From a bacterium (GTDB lineage Bacteria; Bacillota; Bacilli; Lactobacillales; Streptococcaceae): DNA of 64,000 nucleotides. Location: contig CAJNBX010000007.1 of the NCBI GenBank assembly GCA_905221115.1, forward strand, positions 1-64,000, in the 5' to 3' direction. This document shows positions 27,164-35,909 of the stretch, piece by piece. The position numbers and the translations under genes were made by a program. The notes below the pieces were generated by a model that searched no databases, was not told the origin of the DNA, and was given only the letters and a program-made list of their open reading frames with translations. Positions within the stretch are counted from its first letter, which is position 1. Every line of letters starts with the position of its first letter.

Positions 27164-27313
27164 ATAGTCTTCGAAAATCTCTTCAAATCACGTCAGCATC
27201 GCCTTACCGTATATATGTGACTGACTGCGTCAGCCTTATCTACAGCCTCAAAACAGTGTTTTGAGCAGCTTGCGGCTAGCTTCCTAGTTTGCTTTTCGAT
27301 TTTCATTGAGTAT
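27164..27313 (+). repeat. BOX element (A-B-C)
   Basis: BoxA (ATAGTCTTCGAAAATCTCTT, ACGTCAGCATCGCCTTACCG), a single boxB with CTGACTGCGTCAG and CTCAAAACAGTGTTTTGAG, and boxC ending CATTGAGTAT. The rest of the 27045-27378 interval shows no gene. Confidence 0.95.
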
Positions 27314-27378
27314 TAAATCATAATCATTCGTTAATGAACCGTACCTAACGAATCAAGACAGACAAATGGTCACATAAC

Positions 27379-27406
27379 AAAAAAAACGTTTTGCAACGTT
27401 TTTTGA
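27379..27406 (-). terminator. Terminator of the aldo/keto reductase gene
   Basis: AAAAAACGTT-TTGC-AACGTTTTTT; first of four related terminators (27.4, 28.4, 29.4 and 30.5 kb), each followed by TTTTTGAC on the + strand. Confidence 0.85.
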
Positions 27407-27433
27407 CTGTAATTTCTTTAAATGCATTTTTGC

Positions 27434-28360
27434 CTAAGGTAAATTATTCCCTGAAGCGATGTAAATTTCATACCATTCTTTTCGAGTCAGATTGACTTTA
27501 CTTGCTTGGCTTGCCTCTATTAAATGCTTAGGATTGGTTGTTCCTACCACTGCCTGCATTTTGGCTGGGTAGCGTAACACCCAAGCGATAGCAATAGCTG
27601 ATGGGCTCACACTGTATTTTAATGCTAATCGATTTAGGACTTGGTTTAGTTGTTGGAACTTCTCATTGCCGACAAAATTCCCTTTGAAATATCCAAACTG
27701 CAAGACTGACCAGGCCTGAATAACCATATCGTTTAATTTGCAGTATTCAAAGACGCTACCATCACGCAAAGCTGCCTTGTTGCCCTCCATATTGACATGA
27801 AATCCTGCTTCAAAACCAGGTGTGAAAGCTGCACTTAATTGTAATTGATTGATAGATAGAGGTTGTTTGACTTCTTTCTTCAGCAATTCCATCATCATGG
27901 GATTTTGGTTGGACACACCAAAGTCTCGAACTTTACCTGATTTGTGTAGAATTTCAAAGGCTTGAGCCACTTGATCAGCTTCCATCAAAGCATCTGGTCG
28001 ATGAAGAAGCAAGCTATCTAAATAATCAACCTGCAATCTTTCTAAAATCCCATCAACTGATTGTAATATATACTCTTTTGAAAAATCAAAATAGGTAAAT
28101 TCTTCAATGCGAATACCACACTTGGACTGGATCCACATCTTTTCTCTTAAATCTGGACGATTTTTTAGGACAAGACCTAACAGTTCTTCACAACGACCAC
28201 GACCATATATATCAGCCAAGTCAAAAGCATTGATTCCAACAGAAAGTGCTGTTTCTACAAGCTCTTCAACTTCTTTTACAGACTTATCTTTTATTCTCAT
28301 CATTCCGAGAACAATTTCTGATAATTCTTTGTTATCTTGACCAAGAGTTATGTATCTCAT
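27434..28360 (-). CDS. Aldo/keto reductase
   Basis: About 308 residues, a TIM-barrel NADPH-dependent oxidoreductase. The catalytic Asp-Tyr pair lies in FDLADIYGRGRCEELLG, Lys in MWIQSKCGI and His in SLLLHRPDALM. The C-terminal coenzyme-binding VVGTTNPKHLIEA is present. YtbE/YdhF-like; substrate unknown. The ATG at 28360 follows AAAGGAGA; an upstream TTG is not needed. Confidence 0.92.
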   Translation of the reverse strand: MRYITLGQDNKELSEIVLGMMRIKDKSVKEVEELVETALSVGINAFDLADIYGRGRCEELLGLVLKNRPDLREKMWIQSKCGIRIEEFTYFDFSKEYILQSVDGILERLQVDYLDSLLLHRPDALMEADQVAQAFEILHKSGKVRDFGVSNQNPMMMELLKKEVKQPLSINQLQLSAAFTPGFEAGFHVNMEGNKAALRDGSVFEYCKLNDMVIQAWSVLQFGYFKGNFVGNEKFQQLNQVLNRLALKYSVSPSAIAIAWVLRYPAKMQAVVGTTNPKHLIEASQASKVNLTRKEWYEIYIASGNNLP

Positions 28361-28404
28361 CAAATTTTTCTCCTTTAATTTCTAACATTCTTCCCTTCAT
28401 TATA

Positions 28405-28434
28405 TCAAAAAACCGCTTTGCAACGGCTTTTTGA
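28405..28434 (-). terminator. Second related terminator
   Basis: Hairpin built on AAAAACCGC-TTTGCAA-CGGCTTTTT, upstream of the aldo/keto reductase gene and just past the 28478-29293 gene, which it should terminate. Confidence 0.8.
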
Positions 28435-28477
28435 CCATATATTAGTTCAATAAATTAATAGCTTTCCAATTTTTTAA

Positions 28478-29293
28478 TTATTTAAGTTCAATCAATTTAT
28501 TATAAATTTCTTCAGTTAAATCTTTCTGCTGTGTTCCTGTTAGATAATGTGAAGTACGAATTAAAACTGTTCCATAAACATAGTGTGATCCAGGATTTAA
28601 AGCAGTACCATCAAATGCGCTAATATATGTGTTGCGTTTTTCAGCTTCTTCTTTTGTCTTATAAACCTCGACATTTCCACCAGCATCATTGCCTTTCTGA
28701 ACAATATCAGTTCCTTCTACGGAATGTGTCACTTGATTGTCTATAAAATATACAGACGCTGTATACCCACCTTGTTTATTTAATTTATTATTCGGGTCGT
28801 TATTTTCAGTAACAGACTGTACTCCTGTAATTGAAGAAATTTCTTTGAGTCTTTCTTCAACAAAAGTATTAGACGGATTTGTAATTTGTTTTAGTTGAAG
28901 GATGCTCTTTTGATAATGAGTCTGTTTGTCAGATAAATTCTTTTTTATTTCACTATAGTCCAATGGTTTGCTTAATTCTTCTATTTGTTCCTCAATCTTA
29001 GCAGTCGCTTTCTCCATTTCTGGTACCTTACGAAGTGAATTCTGACTATCTTCAATTGCTTTTTTTAATTCTTCTAATTTTTGTGAATCCAATGGCTCTT
29101 CGCCAATTTCAATTACCTTCTCAGCGTCAGCTATTTGGTCTTCGACCTCTTTATTTTTGTATTTTAAATCTCTAACTGTATCTTCAAACTTAGTTACAGC
29201 AACCCTGTAGGGGACATAAGATAAAAAATAATATCCCAGACCAGAAATTCCTACAATTAAACACATTGACAATATAATTATTTTTTTCTTCAT
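28478..29293 (-). CDS. Membrane-anchored coiled-coil protein, unknown
   Basis: About 271 residues. An N-terminal membrane span (about 4-24, KKIIILSMCLIVGISGLGYY) is followed by a long acidic coiled coil with EDTVRDLKYKNKEVEDQIA and LEELKKAIEDSQNSLRKV. The C-terminal domain (about 155-271, ITGVQSVTENNDPN, VEVYKTKEEAEKR, YVYGTVLIRTSHYL) suggests a small extracellular alpha/beta fold. Not recognised; the EbhA-like label sometimes given to such proteins is not supported by any motif here. ATG 29293 follows TTGGAGA. It has its own terminator of the shared type. Confidence 0.8.
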   Translation of the reverse strand: MKKKIIILSMCLIVGISGLGYYFLSYVPYRVAVTKFEDTVRDLKYKNKEVEDQIADAEKVIEIGEEPLDSQKLEELKKAIEDSQNSLRKVPEMEKATAKIEEQIEELSKPLDYSEIKKNLSDKQTHYQKSILQLKQITNPSNTFVEERLKEISSITGVQSVTENNDPNNKLNKQGGYTASVYFIDNQVTHSVEGTDIVQKGNDAGGNVEVYKTKEEAEKRNTYISAFDGTALNPGSHYVYGTVLIRTSHYLTGTQQKDLTEEIYNKLIELK

Positions 29294-29354
29294 TTTAATC
29301 TCCAAAAAATTTTTAATATCTTCATAATTCTACTATATTACCCCAAAACAAGCA

Positions 29355-29384
29355 ACAAAAAACCGCTTTACAACGGCTTTTTGA
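29355..29384 (-). terminator. Third related terminator
   Basis: AAAAAACCGC-TTTACAA-CGGCTTTTTGAC; past the stop of the nuclease gene at 29420. Confidence 0.8.
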
Positions 29385-29419
29385 CTGTGATTTATTCTAT
29401 TCTTCCATCATTTACATGA

Positions 29420-30445
29420 TTACCAAGTTAATCCAGCTGCTTTAATTTCTTTCTTAGAGGCATACTTGCCATTTGGTTTATGCCATCTTCCTCTGGAATC
29501 TTTGAAATAACCACCTGAATTTGCTGATTGCGTGTTTGATTCCTGACTCTCTTCCTTTTCTTGTTCTGCTTGACGAGCCTTTTCTTCCTCTTCTTTCGCC
29601 TTCTTCTCGGCTTCTGCTTTTTCCTCCGCCTCTTTCTTAGCCTTTTCCTCAGCTTCCTTCTTGGCTTTTTCTTCCTTTACCTTTGCGTCTTCAACTAGAT
29701 TTTTAGCAGTACCATCCAAATAGTTAATTTCTGCATTAGCCGAAACATTGTCTAAAACGACATGCGTCACAGAATACTTATCCACCTTTTCTTTACTACT
29801 CTCCAATTTAATTTCTAAGAGCTTACCATTTTCATCAATCCCTACATATTGCAACCCTATCTGTCTAGGAATAAGCTCATCATTTTGATAAATTGGCGTC
29901 ACCTTGTAATCAAGATAGTAGTTTGGATGATTAGCGAGCCATGAATCCAATCGATTTTCATAGTAAAGTATACTATTCTGGTTATGTTCATCCGTTCCAG
30001 AATAGTTTCCAGCATTGAGCCAGTTAGTCATAGGAACTAAATTTCGCTTTTCGTCATTCAAACCGCTAAATTGGTAACCAATTAAATGACCTCTACTCAT
30101 CAACCAAGCTTCTTCCCGGCCATCTCCGTAAAAGAATTTATAGTTGTGCCACCCTACTGGATCATAGGTCAATTTTGAATCTCTTTTCTCAGTTGGCTCA
30201 TCGCTATCCTTTAGCTGAATATGAGCACCAGTCGCACGATTTTTAGAATCCAGTTCTCCAAGTTCAAGCTGTTTTTCACTTTTAAAAGGCAATAGACCAG
30301 CTTCTTTAAACAACTTTTCATCAAACTTAGCTTGTTTTTGTTCCACTTTTGCTTCTGGAACTTTTGCTTCTTCCTTATGACCAGAACAAGCCGCCAAGGT
30401 AAAGACTGATAAAAAGGCTAGACTCGCATAAACCAACTTCTTCAT
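29420..30445 (-). CDS. DNA/RNA non-specific endonuclease lipoprotein
   Basis: About 341 residues. A lipoprotein signal with TLAAC (Cys20) anchors it outside the membrane. The nuclease domain (about 60-230) carries MSRGHLIGYQFSG, the (D)RGH-type catalytic histidine motif of beta-beta-alpha-metal nucleases, and RNLVPMTNWLNAG with the metal-binding Asn. A highly charged KEAEEKA-type coiled coil follows (about 245-300), then a C-terminal cap GGYFKDSRGRWHKPNG. Related in type to pneumococcal EndA but with different architecture. A role in nutrient DNA use or competition is inferred. ATG 30445 has AAGGA upstream. Confidence 0.88.
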   Translation of the reverse strand: MKKLVYASLAFLSVFTLAACSGHKEEAKVPEAKVEQKQAKFDEKLFKEAGLLPFKSEKQLELGELDSKNRATGAHIQLKDSDEPTEKRDSKLTYDPVGWHNYKFFYGDGREEAWLMSRGHLIGYQFSGLNDEKRNLVPMTNWLNAGNYSGTDEHNQNSILYYENRLDSWLANHPNYYLDYKVTPIYQNDELIPRQIGLQYVGIDENGKLLEIKLESSKEKVDKYSVTHVVLDNVSANAEINYLDGTAKNLVEDAKVKEEKAKKEAEEKAKKEAEEKAEAEKKAKEEEEKARQAEQEKEESQESNTQSANSGGYFKDSRGRWHKPNGKYASKKEIKAAGLTW

Positions 30446-30522
30446 ATTTAACATCCTTAAGCATTTTTATTCCATTTTACTATAATATATCAAAACAATC
30501 AATTGTATTATATGTTATTATT

Positions 30523-30554
30523 GTTAAAAACCGCTTTGCAATGGCTTTTTGACT
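30523..30554 (-). terminator. Fourth related terminator
   Basis: AAAAACCGC-TTTGCAA-TGGCTTTTTGAC; serves the PadR/membrane protein pair, overlapping the membrane protein's stop codon by two bases. Confidence 0.75.
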
Positions 30555-31368
30555 ATATTTCACTCCATTTTATCTTCTTAAACCCACGGAACAAGACAAA
30601 TATTCCAATAAAAAGAACAGCTAAAGGAATGATTTTTGTAAGGAAAGCATTTGAAATGCCCATCCACTCATAGTAACGGAGCAGAGAGCCTACAACAAGA
30701 TGGGCAACAATCATACTGACAAAGGGACGAAAGACCGCTTCTTTCCAATTCCAAATACTGATGACTAGAGAAAGCGTAAAGACAAGGAAACTATCCCAGG
30801 GAGCAAGAAGATAAAAGGCTCCTTCTTGTATGAAGCTTGCCATTCCTACATATCCCAGAACAACTAGCAGAACAAGAATCCCAACGACAACATAGGTACC
30901 AATTTTCATTTTAGGAGAATCTTGGACTAAACTTCTTCGTAAAATTGTAGCCACAAGCCCAAATCCGACCAGAAAAAGAAGAAGTTGGCCTAAAAACGTA
31001 AGCAAATTGACTGTTAAGAGAGGACCTTTAGAAAAATCACTTAGTAGTTGATAATAACGTAATACCGCTAGGACAAGAATTGGCGTCAAAAGGGACTCCT
31101 TGATAGAACTGCGTGGTGCTTCCTTGAGAATCTCTTTCATTATTTTTTTAGGATTCTTACCTAGATAATCCTCTGCACTCATGCCATCTCGTTCTGCTTC
31201 TGAGAAATCTAACATCATCAAATAAATCTGCTCTCTGAGATAGTCCTCATCATAGAGAAATCCAGCAAGATTAAAACTATCCCACAGCTCCTCAAAATAC
31301 TTTTGATTCTCCTCAGAAAACTGATGTAACAAAGCACTTGTTTCTTCATAATACTTCATTTTCGTCAT
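30553..31368 (-). CDS. PadR-associated multi-spanning membrane protein
   Basis: A 271-residue protein with a cytoplasmic helical N-terminal domain (1-95, YEETSALLHQFSEENQKYFE) and about six membrane spans after residue 95. The N-terminal domain recalls DUF1048/DUF1129 proteins commonly paired with PadR regulators, but the assignment is not firm. Its GGAGGG ribosome site is the end of the padR gene, so translation is coupled. Possibly part of an envelope-stress or transport response controlled by PadR. Confidence 0.8.
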   Translation of the reverse strand: MTKMKYYEETSALLHQFSEENQKYFEELWDSFNLAGFLYDEDYLREQIYLMMLDFSEAERDGMSAEDYLGKNPKKIMKEILKEAPRSSIKESLLTPILVLAVLRYYQLLSDFSKGPLLTVNLLTFLGQLLLFLVGFGLVATILRRSLVQDSPKMKIGTYVVVGILVLLVVLGYVGMASFIQEGAFYLLAPWDSFLVFTLSLVISIWNWKEAVFRPFVSMIVAHLVVGSLLRYYEWMGISNAFLTKIIPLAVLFIGIFVLFRGFKKIKWSEI

Positions 31369-31371
31369 GGT

Positions 31372-31692
31372 TTACCCTCCATTCTTAATTCCTTCTACTT
31401 TTTGACTCAAATCGTCCCATTGTTGCCAAAAGACTGAGACACGCTCTTCTCCTTCTTTAGTTAACGAAAAATACTTCCGATCTGGACCATCTGGCGATGG
31501 GCGCATGTCGCCTCTTATCCATTGATTTTTTTCTAACTTTTGCAACAAAGGATAAATAGTTCCTGGAACGATAGTATCAAATCCAGCCTCTCGCAAAGTC
31601 TGAACCAACTCATAACCATACCGCTCTTTTTGACCAATCATATCCAAGACACAACCTTCAAGAATACCTTTTAATAGCTGAGTTTCCTTCAT
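31372..31692 (-). CDS. PadR-family transcriptional regulator
   Basis: A 106-residue winged-helix protein: GCVLDMIGQKERYGYELVQTL and TIVPGTIYPLLQKLEKNQWI are the PadR signatures, with DRKYFSLTKEGEERV in the wing. It is the first gene of a two-gene unit with the membrane protein at 30553-31368, and likely represses its own promoter. GGGGGAAGGG precedes the ATG. Confidence 0.93.
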   Translation of the reverse strand: MKETQLLKGILEGCVLDMIGQKERYGYELVQTLREAGFDTIVPGTIYPLLQKLEKNQWIRGDMRPSPDGPDRKYFSLTKEGEERVSVFWQQWDDLSQKVEGIKNGG

Positions 31693-31722
31693 CCCTTCCC
31701 CCTTCTATCTATTTTGTAATAC

Positions 31723-31771
31723 CTACTAGTAGCTTCATCTATAATATACCACTTTCACACTAGTTTGTAAA
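31723..31771 (-). promoter_or_regulatory. padR promoter with palindromic operator
   Basis: TTTACA (31766-31771), a 17-base spacer ending TGG and TATATT (31743-31748). A perfect palindrome CTACTAGTAG (31723-31732) lies at the transcript start and ACTAGT recurs inside the spacer, a plausible PadR binding pair. Confidence 0.6.
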
Positions 31772-31787
31772 GCATAATAGTTGAAAT

Positions 31788-31819
31788 AAAAAAACAGAAC
31801 TAGCATGAACTAGTCCTGT
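31788..31819 (-). terminator. metG terminator
   Basis: Arms ACAGGACTAG / CTAGTTCTGT (one G-T pair) followed by seven T on the minus strand. Confidence 0.9.
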
Positions 31820-31825
31820 CTATTT

Positions 31826-33823
31826 TTACCCAATCACACTTCCGTTTGGTACAGCTGGATCAACTGTGAGAAGGGTTAATTTTCCATCATGTTCAGCTGA
31901 TAGGATCATACCTTGGCTGACATATTTTTTCATCATTTTACGTGGTTTGAGATTGGCAACGATTTGAACTTTCTTGCCGACCAATTCTTGTTCATTTGGA
32001 TAGTATTTTGCAATCCCTGAGAGGATTTGACGATCTTCTCCATCACCAGCATCTAAGCGGAATTGAAGCAACTTATCAGAACCTTCTACTTTAGAAACTT
32101 CTTTGACTTCTGCGACACGGATTTCGACCTTGTCAAAGTCTTCAAACTTGATTTCTTCCTTGTTTAGTTTGAGTTCAACTTCGTCTGGGTTCCACTCTTT
32201 TTCGACTGCTGGTTTGTTGCCTTCCATTTGTTCCTTGATATAGGCGATTTCTTCTTCCATATCCAGACGTGGGAAGATTGGTGTTCCTTTGGCAACTACA
32301 GTCACATTTTCTGGGAAGTCAGCCAAGCTCAAGTTTTCAAGGCTAGAAACTTCTGCTAGACCAAGTTGAGTCAAGACTGCACGACTGGTCTCCATCATAA
32401 ACGGCTCAATCAAGTGAGCGACGACACGAAGACTAGCTGCCAAGTGGCTCATGACACTTGCCAATTGGTTACGAAGAGCTTCATCCTTAGCCAAGACCCA
32501 TGGAGCTGTCTCGTCGATGTATTTGTTAGTACGAGAGATCAGAGTCCAGACTGCTTCTAAAGCACGTGGGTAATCAACTGCTTCCATGTGTGTATGGTAG
32601 TCAGCGATTGATTGTTCTGCAACGTCAGCAAGAACATGGTCAAACTCTGTTACACCTTCTTCATAGGCAGGAATTTGTCCATCAAAGTACTTGTTGATCA
32701 TAGAAACCGTACGGTTGAGGAGATTTCCAAGGTCATTAGCCAATTCATAATTGATACGACCGACATAGTCTTCAGGAGTAAAGGTTCCGTCTGAACCAAC
32801 TGGAAGGCTACGCATGAGGTAATATCGAAGTGGATCTAGACCATAACGTTCTACCAACATTTCAGGGTAAACGACATTCCCTTTAGACTTAGACATTTTG
32901 CCATCTTTCATGACGAACCAACCGTGGGCAATCAGACGTTCTGGCAATTTGATATCCAACATCATGAGAAGGATTGGCCAGTAGATGGAGTGGAAACGAA
33001 GGATGTCTTTTCCTACCATATGGAAGACTGTTCCGTTCCAGAACTTGTCAAAGTTACCATGTTCATCTTGACCGTATCCAAGCGCTGTCACATAGTTAAG
33101 AAGAGCATCAATCCAAACATAGACAACGTGTTTAGGATTTGATGGTACTGGAACGCCCCATGTAAAGGTTGTACGAGAAACTGCCAAATCCTCTAAACCT
33201 GGCTCGATAAAGTTGCGAAGCATTTCATTCAGACGACCATCTGGAGTGATAAACTCAGGATGAGCTTTGAAAAATTCTACTAGACGATCTTGGTACTTGC
33301 TAAGACGAAGGAAGTATGATTCTTCAGAAACCCATTCCACTTCGTGACCTGATGGAGCAATACCTCCAGTCACATTTCCAGCTTCGTCACGGAAAACTTC
33401 CGCAAGCTGACTTTCTGTAAAGAATTCTTCATCTGAGACTGAATACCAGCCAGAGTATTCACCCAAATAGATGTCATCTTGAGCAAGCAAGCGCTCAAAG
33501 ACCTGTGCGACAACTTTTTCATGGTAGTCATCAGTTGTGCGGATAAATTTATCGTATGAGATATCTAGTAATTGCCAGAGTTCTTTAACTCCAACTGCCA
33601 TTCCATCAACATAAGCTTGAGGTGTGATGTCAGCTTCTTCAGCTTTCTGCTGGATTTTCTGACCATGCTCATCAAGACCTGTCAGATAAAAGACATCGTA
33701 GCCCATCAGGCGTTTGTAACGCGCTAGGACATCACAAGCGATGGTTGTGTAGGCAGAACCGATATGAAGTTTACCAGATGGATAGTAAATCGGCGTTGTA
33801 ATATAAAAATTCTTTTCAGACAT
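31826..33823 (-). CDS. metG: Methionyl-tRNA synthetase
   Basis: Charges tRNA-Met. With the start at [11 protein letters not shown] (ATG 33823, AAAGGA upstream) the protein has 665 residues. It has the class I motifs HIGSAYT (HIGH-like, about 21-27) and KMSKSKG. The region where other MetRS carry zinc-binding cysteines ([15 protein letters not shown]) has none, so this is the zinc-free type. A C-terminal OB-fold tRNA-binding domain ([21 protein letters not shown]) completes it. The upstream extension to 33865 overlaps the promoter and is rejected. Confidence 0.97.
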   Translation of the reverse strand: MSEKNFYITTPIYYPSGKLHIGSAYTTIACDVLARYKRLMGYDVFYLTGLDEHGQKIQQKAEEADITPQAYVDGMAVGVKELWQLLDISYDKFIRTTDDYHEKVVAQVFERLLAQDDIYLGEYSGWYSVSDEEFFTESQLAEVFRDEAGNVTGGIAPSGHEVEWVSEESYFLRLSKYQDRLVEFFKAHPEFITPDGRLNEMLRNFIEPGLEDLAVSRTTFTWGVPVPSNPKHVVYVWIDALLNYVTALGYGQDEHGNFDKFWNGTVFHMVGKDILRFHSIYWPILLMMLDIKLPERLIAHGWFVMKDGKMSKSKGNVVYPEMLVERYGLDPLRYYLMRSLPVGSDGTFTPEDYVGRINYELANDLGNLLNRTVSMINKYFDGQIPAYEEGVTEFDHVLADVAEQSIADYHTHMEAVDYPRALEAVWTLISRTNKYIDETAPWVLAKDEALRNQLASVMSHLAASLRVVAHLIEPFMMETSRAVLTQLGLAEVSSLENLSLADFPENVTVVAKGTPIFPRLDMEEEIAYIKEQMEGNKPAVEKEWNPDEVELKLNKEEIKFEDFDKVEIRVAEVKEVSKVEGSDKLLQFRLDAGDGEDRQILSGIAKYYPNEQELVGKKVQIVANLKPRKMMKKYVSQGMILSAEHDGKLTLLTVDPAVPNGSVIG

Positions 33824-33868
33824 AATTTTTCCTTTCCAGGCAAATGAAACCTGTTTTTCTAACACTTC

Positions 33869-33877
33869 ATTATATCA
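33869..33877 (-). promoter_or_regulatory. metG extended -10 promoter
   Basis: Minus strand TG-A-TATAAT with hexamer 33869-33874; predicted start some 40 bases before the ATG. No T-box-like leader is visible in this short interval. Confidence 0.7.
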
Positions 33878-33946
33878 CATTTTTACTGATTTTCGATAGG
33901 GAAATCCATACAAAAACAAGATAGACGAGTGTCCATCTTGTTGATT

Positions 33947-35206
33947 TTATTCATAACGAAGGGCTTCGATTGGATCAAGTTTCGATGCCTTGTTGGCTGG
34001 CAAGACTCCAAAAACTATACCCACGCTAGCCGAAACTGCGAGACTAAATAGGGCAACTGGAATTGATACTCCAACTTCTATACCCGCAATCAAGCCTTGC
34101 AATAGCAAACCTGCTAAGGCAGTTAAACCACTTGCAATTGTCAAGCCAATTAATCCACCTAACAAGGTCAAAATCATGGATTCAATCAAAAACTGGATTA
34201 AAATATTGGCACGAGTTGCACCCAAAGCCTTACGGAGACCAATCTCACGGGTACGCTCTGTCACCGAAACCAGCATGATATTCATAACACCAGTTCCTCC
34301 AACAAAGAGGGAAATACCTGCAATGGCACTAATAATCGTCGTCATAAAACTAAACGATTGTTGAACTTCTGCAAATGCAGCTGACTCATCTGATACTTGA
34401 TATTCTCCCTGTTGCAAGCCAGCAAGCTCTGTCATTTTTCGTGCTAATTCTGGACCCAGAGTTTGAGTCAAGCTTGTGTCATTCACTCGAAAGACAATAT
34501 TAGCTATTTCATCTACATTAAAATTCGCAGCAAGGGAAGTATTTGTAGTAATGGGCAAGCCACCAAAACCATATATTTTTGAACGTTTAGCCTCTGGACT
34601 AGTATAAACCCCAATGACCCGGTAACTAAATCCATTGACTTCTACAACCTTGTTAATAGCCTCTTGAGGAGAGCCAAATAAACTAATGGACAATTCTTCA
34701 TCAAGCAAAATAACACTTGCAAATTCTTTGAAATCTTGCTCTCTCAGACTACGACCTGCAATGATTTCATTCTTAACAGCGTCCATATAGGTTCTATTCC
34801 CGCCTGTCAAATTGGCATTTTCAACCTTTTTATCTTTATAAGTCAAGATGGCGTTCGTTGAGTTGGTTACATAGTAATTATCCACTCCCTTGAGTTTGGC
34901 TGCCTCTTTAACCCAGGATTCTTGCGGTTTTGGCGGTTCAACATGAACTTCCTCTTCTTTTCCAGAAACCGTAAAAGCTGATTGTTTCTGAGTAAAAGAC
35001 CCATCTTTACTTTTTTTAGAAGAGAAAAAGACACTAATATTCTTCTGAGATTTGGTCATATCTTTGTTGAGTTGACGAGATAGGGAATCACCTAGAGCCA
35101 TAATCACAACAACTGATGAAACACCGATAATAATCCCAATCATGGTAAGCAAAGAACGCATCTTGTGAGCCATGATAGATGAAAAGGCAAATTTCAGATT
35201 CTGCAT
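33947..35206 (-). CDS. MacB-type ABC transporter permease
   Basis: A 419-residue FtsX/MacB-like permease: one N-terminal span (LLTMIGIIIGVSSVVVIMALG), a large extracellular domain (about 40-290) and three C-terminal spans with VTERTREIGLRKALGAT before the second. Together with the ATPase and adaptor genes upstream it forms a tripartite-like efflux system in a Gram-positive. As I recall, the pneumococcal counterpart responds to antimicrobial peptides; here that is inference from similarity. Confidence 0.92.
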   Translation of the reverse strand: MQNLKFAFSSIMAHKMRSLLTMIGIIIGVSSVVVIMALGDSLSRQLNKDMTKSQKNISVFFSSKKSKDGSFTQKQSAFTVSGKEEEVHVEPPKPQESWVKEAAKLKGVDNYYVTNSTNAILTYKDKKVENANLTGGNRTYMDAVKNEIIAGRSLREQDFKEFASVILLDEELSISLFGSPQEAINKVVEVNGFSYRVIGVYTSPEAKRSKIYGFGGLPITTNTSLAANFNVDEIANIVFRVNDTSLTQTLGPELARKMTELAGLQQGEYQVSDESAAFAEVQQSFSFMTTIISAIAGISLFVGGTGVMNIMLVSVTERTREIGLRKALGATRANILIQFLIESMILTLLGGLIGLTIASGLTALAGLLLQGLIAGIEVGVSIPVALFSLAVSASVGIVFGVLPANKASKLDPIEALRYE

Positions 35207-35207
35207 C

Positions 35208-35909
35208 TTAGTTTTCCTCCTTTTCTAACTGAGCACTATCAGATGAAATAACTCCATCGCGAATGACAATCTGACGTTTGGCATAAGCAGCAATTTCAGG
35301 CTCATGCGTTACCATGATAATGGTTTTTCCTTCTTTATTCAAGTCAACCAATAGTTGCATAATTTGATTCCCTGTTTTGGTATCCAAGGCTCCTGTCGGT
35401 TCGTCCGCTAGAATAATAGAAGGATTATTTACCAAGGCACGAGCAATAGCCACACGTTGCTTTTGACCACCAGATAATTCCGAAGGCAAATGATGACTAC
35501 GTTCTGTCAATTCAACCTTATCTAGATATTCCTCAGCTAACTTGCGACGTTTTGAAGCCGAAACTCCTGCGTAAATCAAGGGCAATTCTACATTTTGCAG
35601 AGCATTGAGTTTAGATAGAAGAAAGAACTGCTGAAAGACAAAACCGATTTGTTGGTTGCGGACCTTGGCTAGTTGTTTTTCACCCAGTCCAGCTACTTCT
35701 TGACCTTCAAGATAATATTCTCCACTGCTTGGTGTATCCAACATCCCAATCGTATTCATGAGAGTAGACTTACCAGAACCAGATGGTCCCATGATGGCAA
35801 CAAACTCACCCTCATTCACTTCTAGGTTGATGTTTTTGAGAACCTGCAGTTCTTGGTCACCGTTACGGTAGCTTCTGCAGATATTTTTTAGACTAATTAG
35901 TTGCTTCAT
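35208..35909 (-). CDS. MacB/LolD-type ABC transporter ATPase
   Basis: A 233-residue ATPase: Walker A GPSGSGKST (41-49), signature LSGGQKQRVAIARALV, Walker B SIILADEPTGALD and VTHEPE. It belongs to the MacB/LolD class that drives mechanotransmission rather than substrate passage through the membrane. It overlaps the adaptor gene by 17 bases and is followed one base later by the permease. Confidence 0.95.
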   Translation of the reverse strand: MKQLISLKNICRSYRNGDQELQVLKNINLEVNEGEFVAIMGPSGSGKSTLMNTIGMLDTPSSGEYYLEGQEVAGLGEKQLAKVRNQQIGFVFQQFFLLSKLNALQNVELPLIYAGVSASKRRKLAEEYLDKVELTERSHHLPSELSGGQKQRVAIARALVNNPSIILADEPTGALDTKTGNQIMQLLVDLNKEGKTIIMVTHEPEIAAYAKRQIVIRDGVISSDSAQLEKEEN

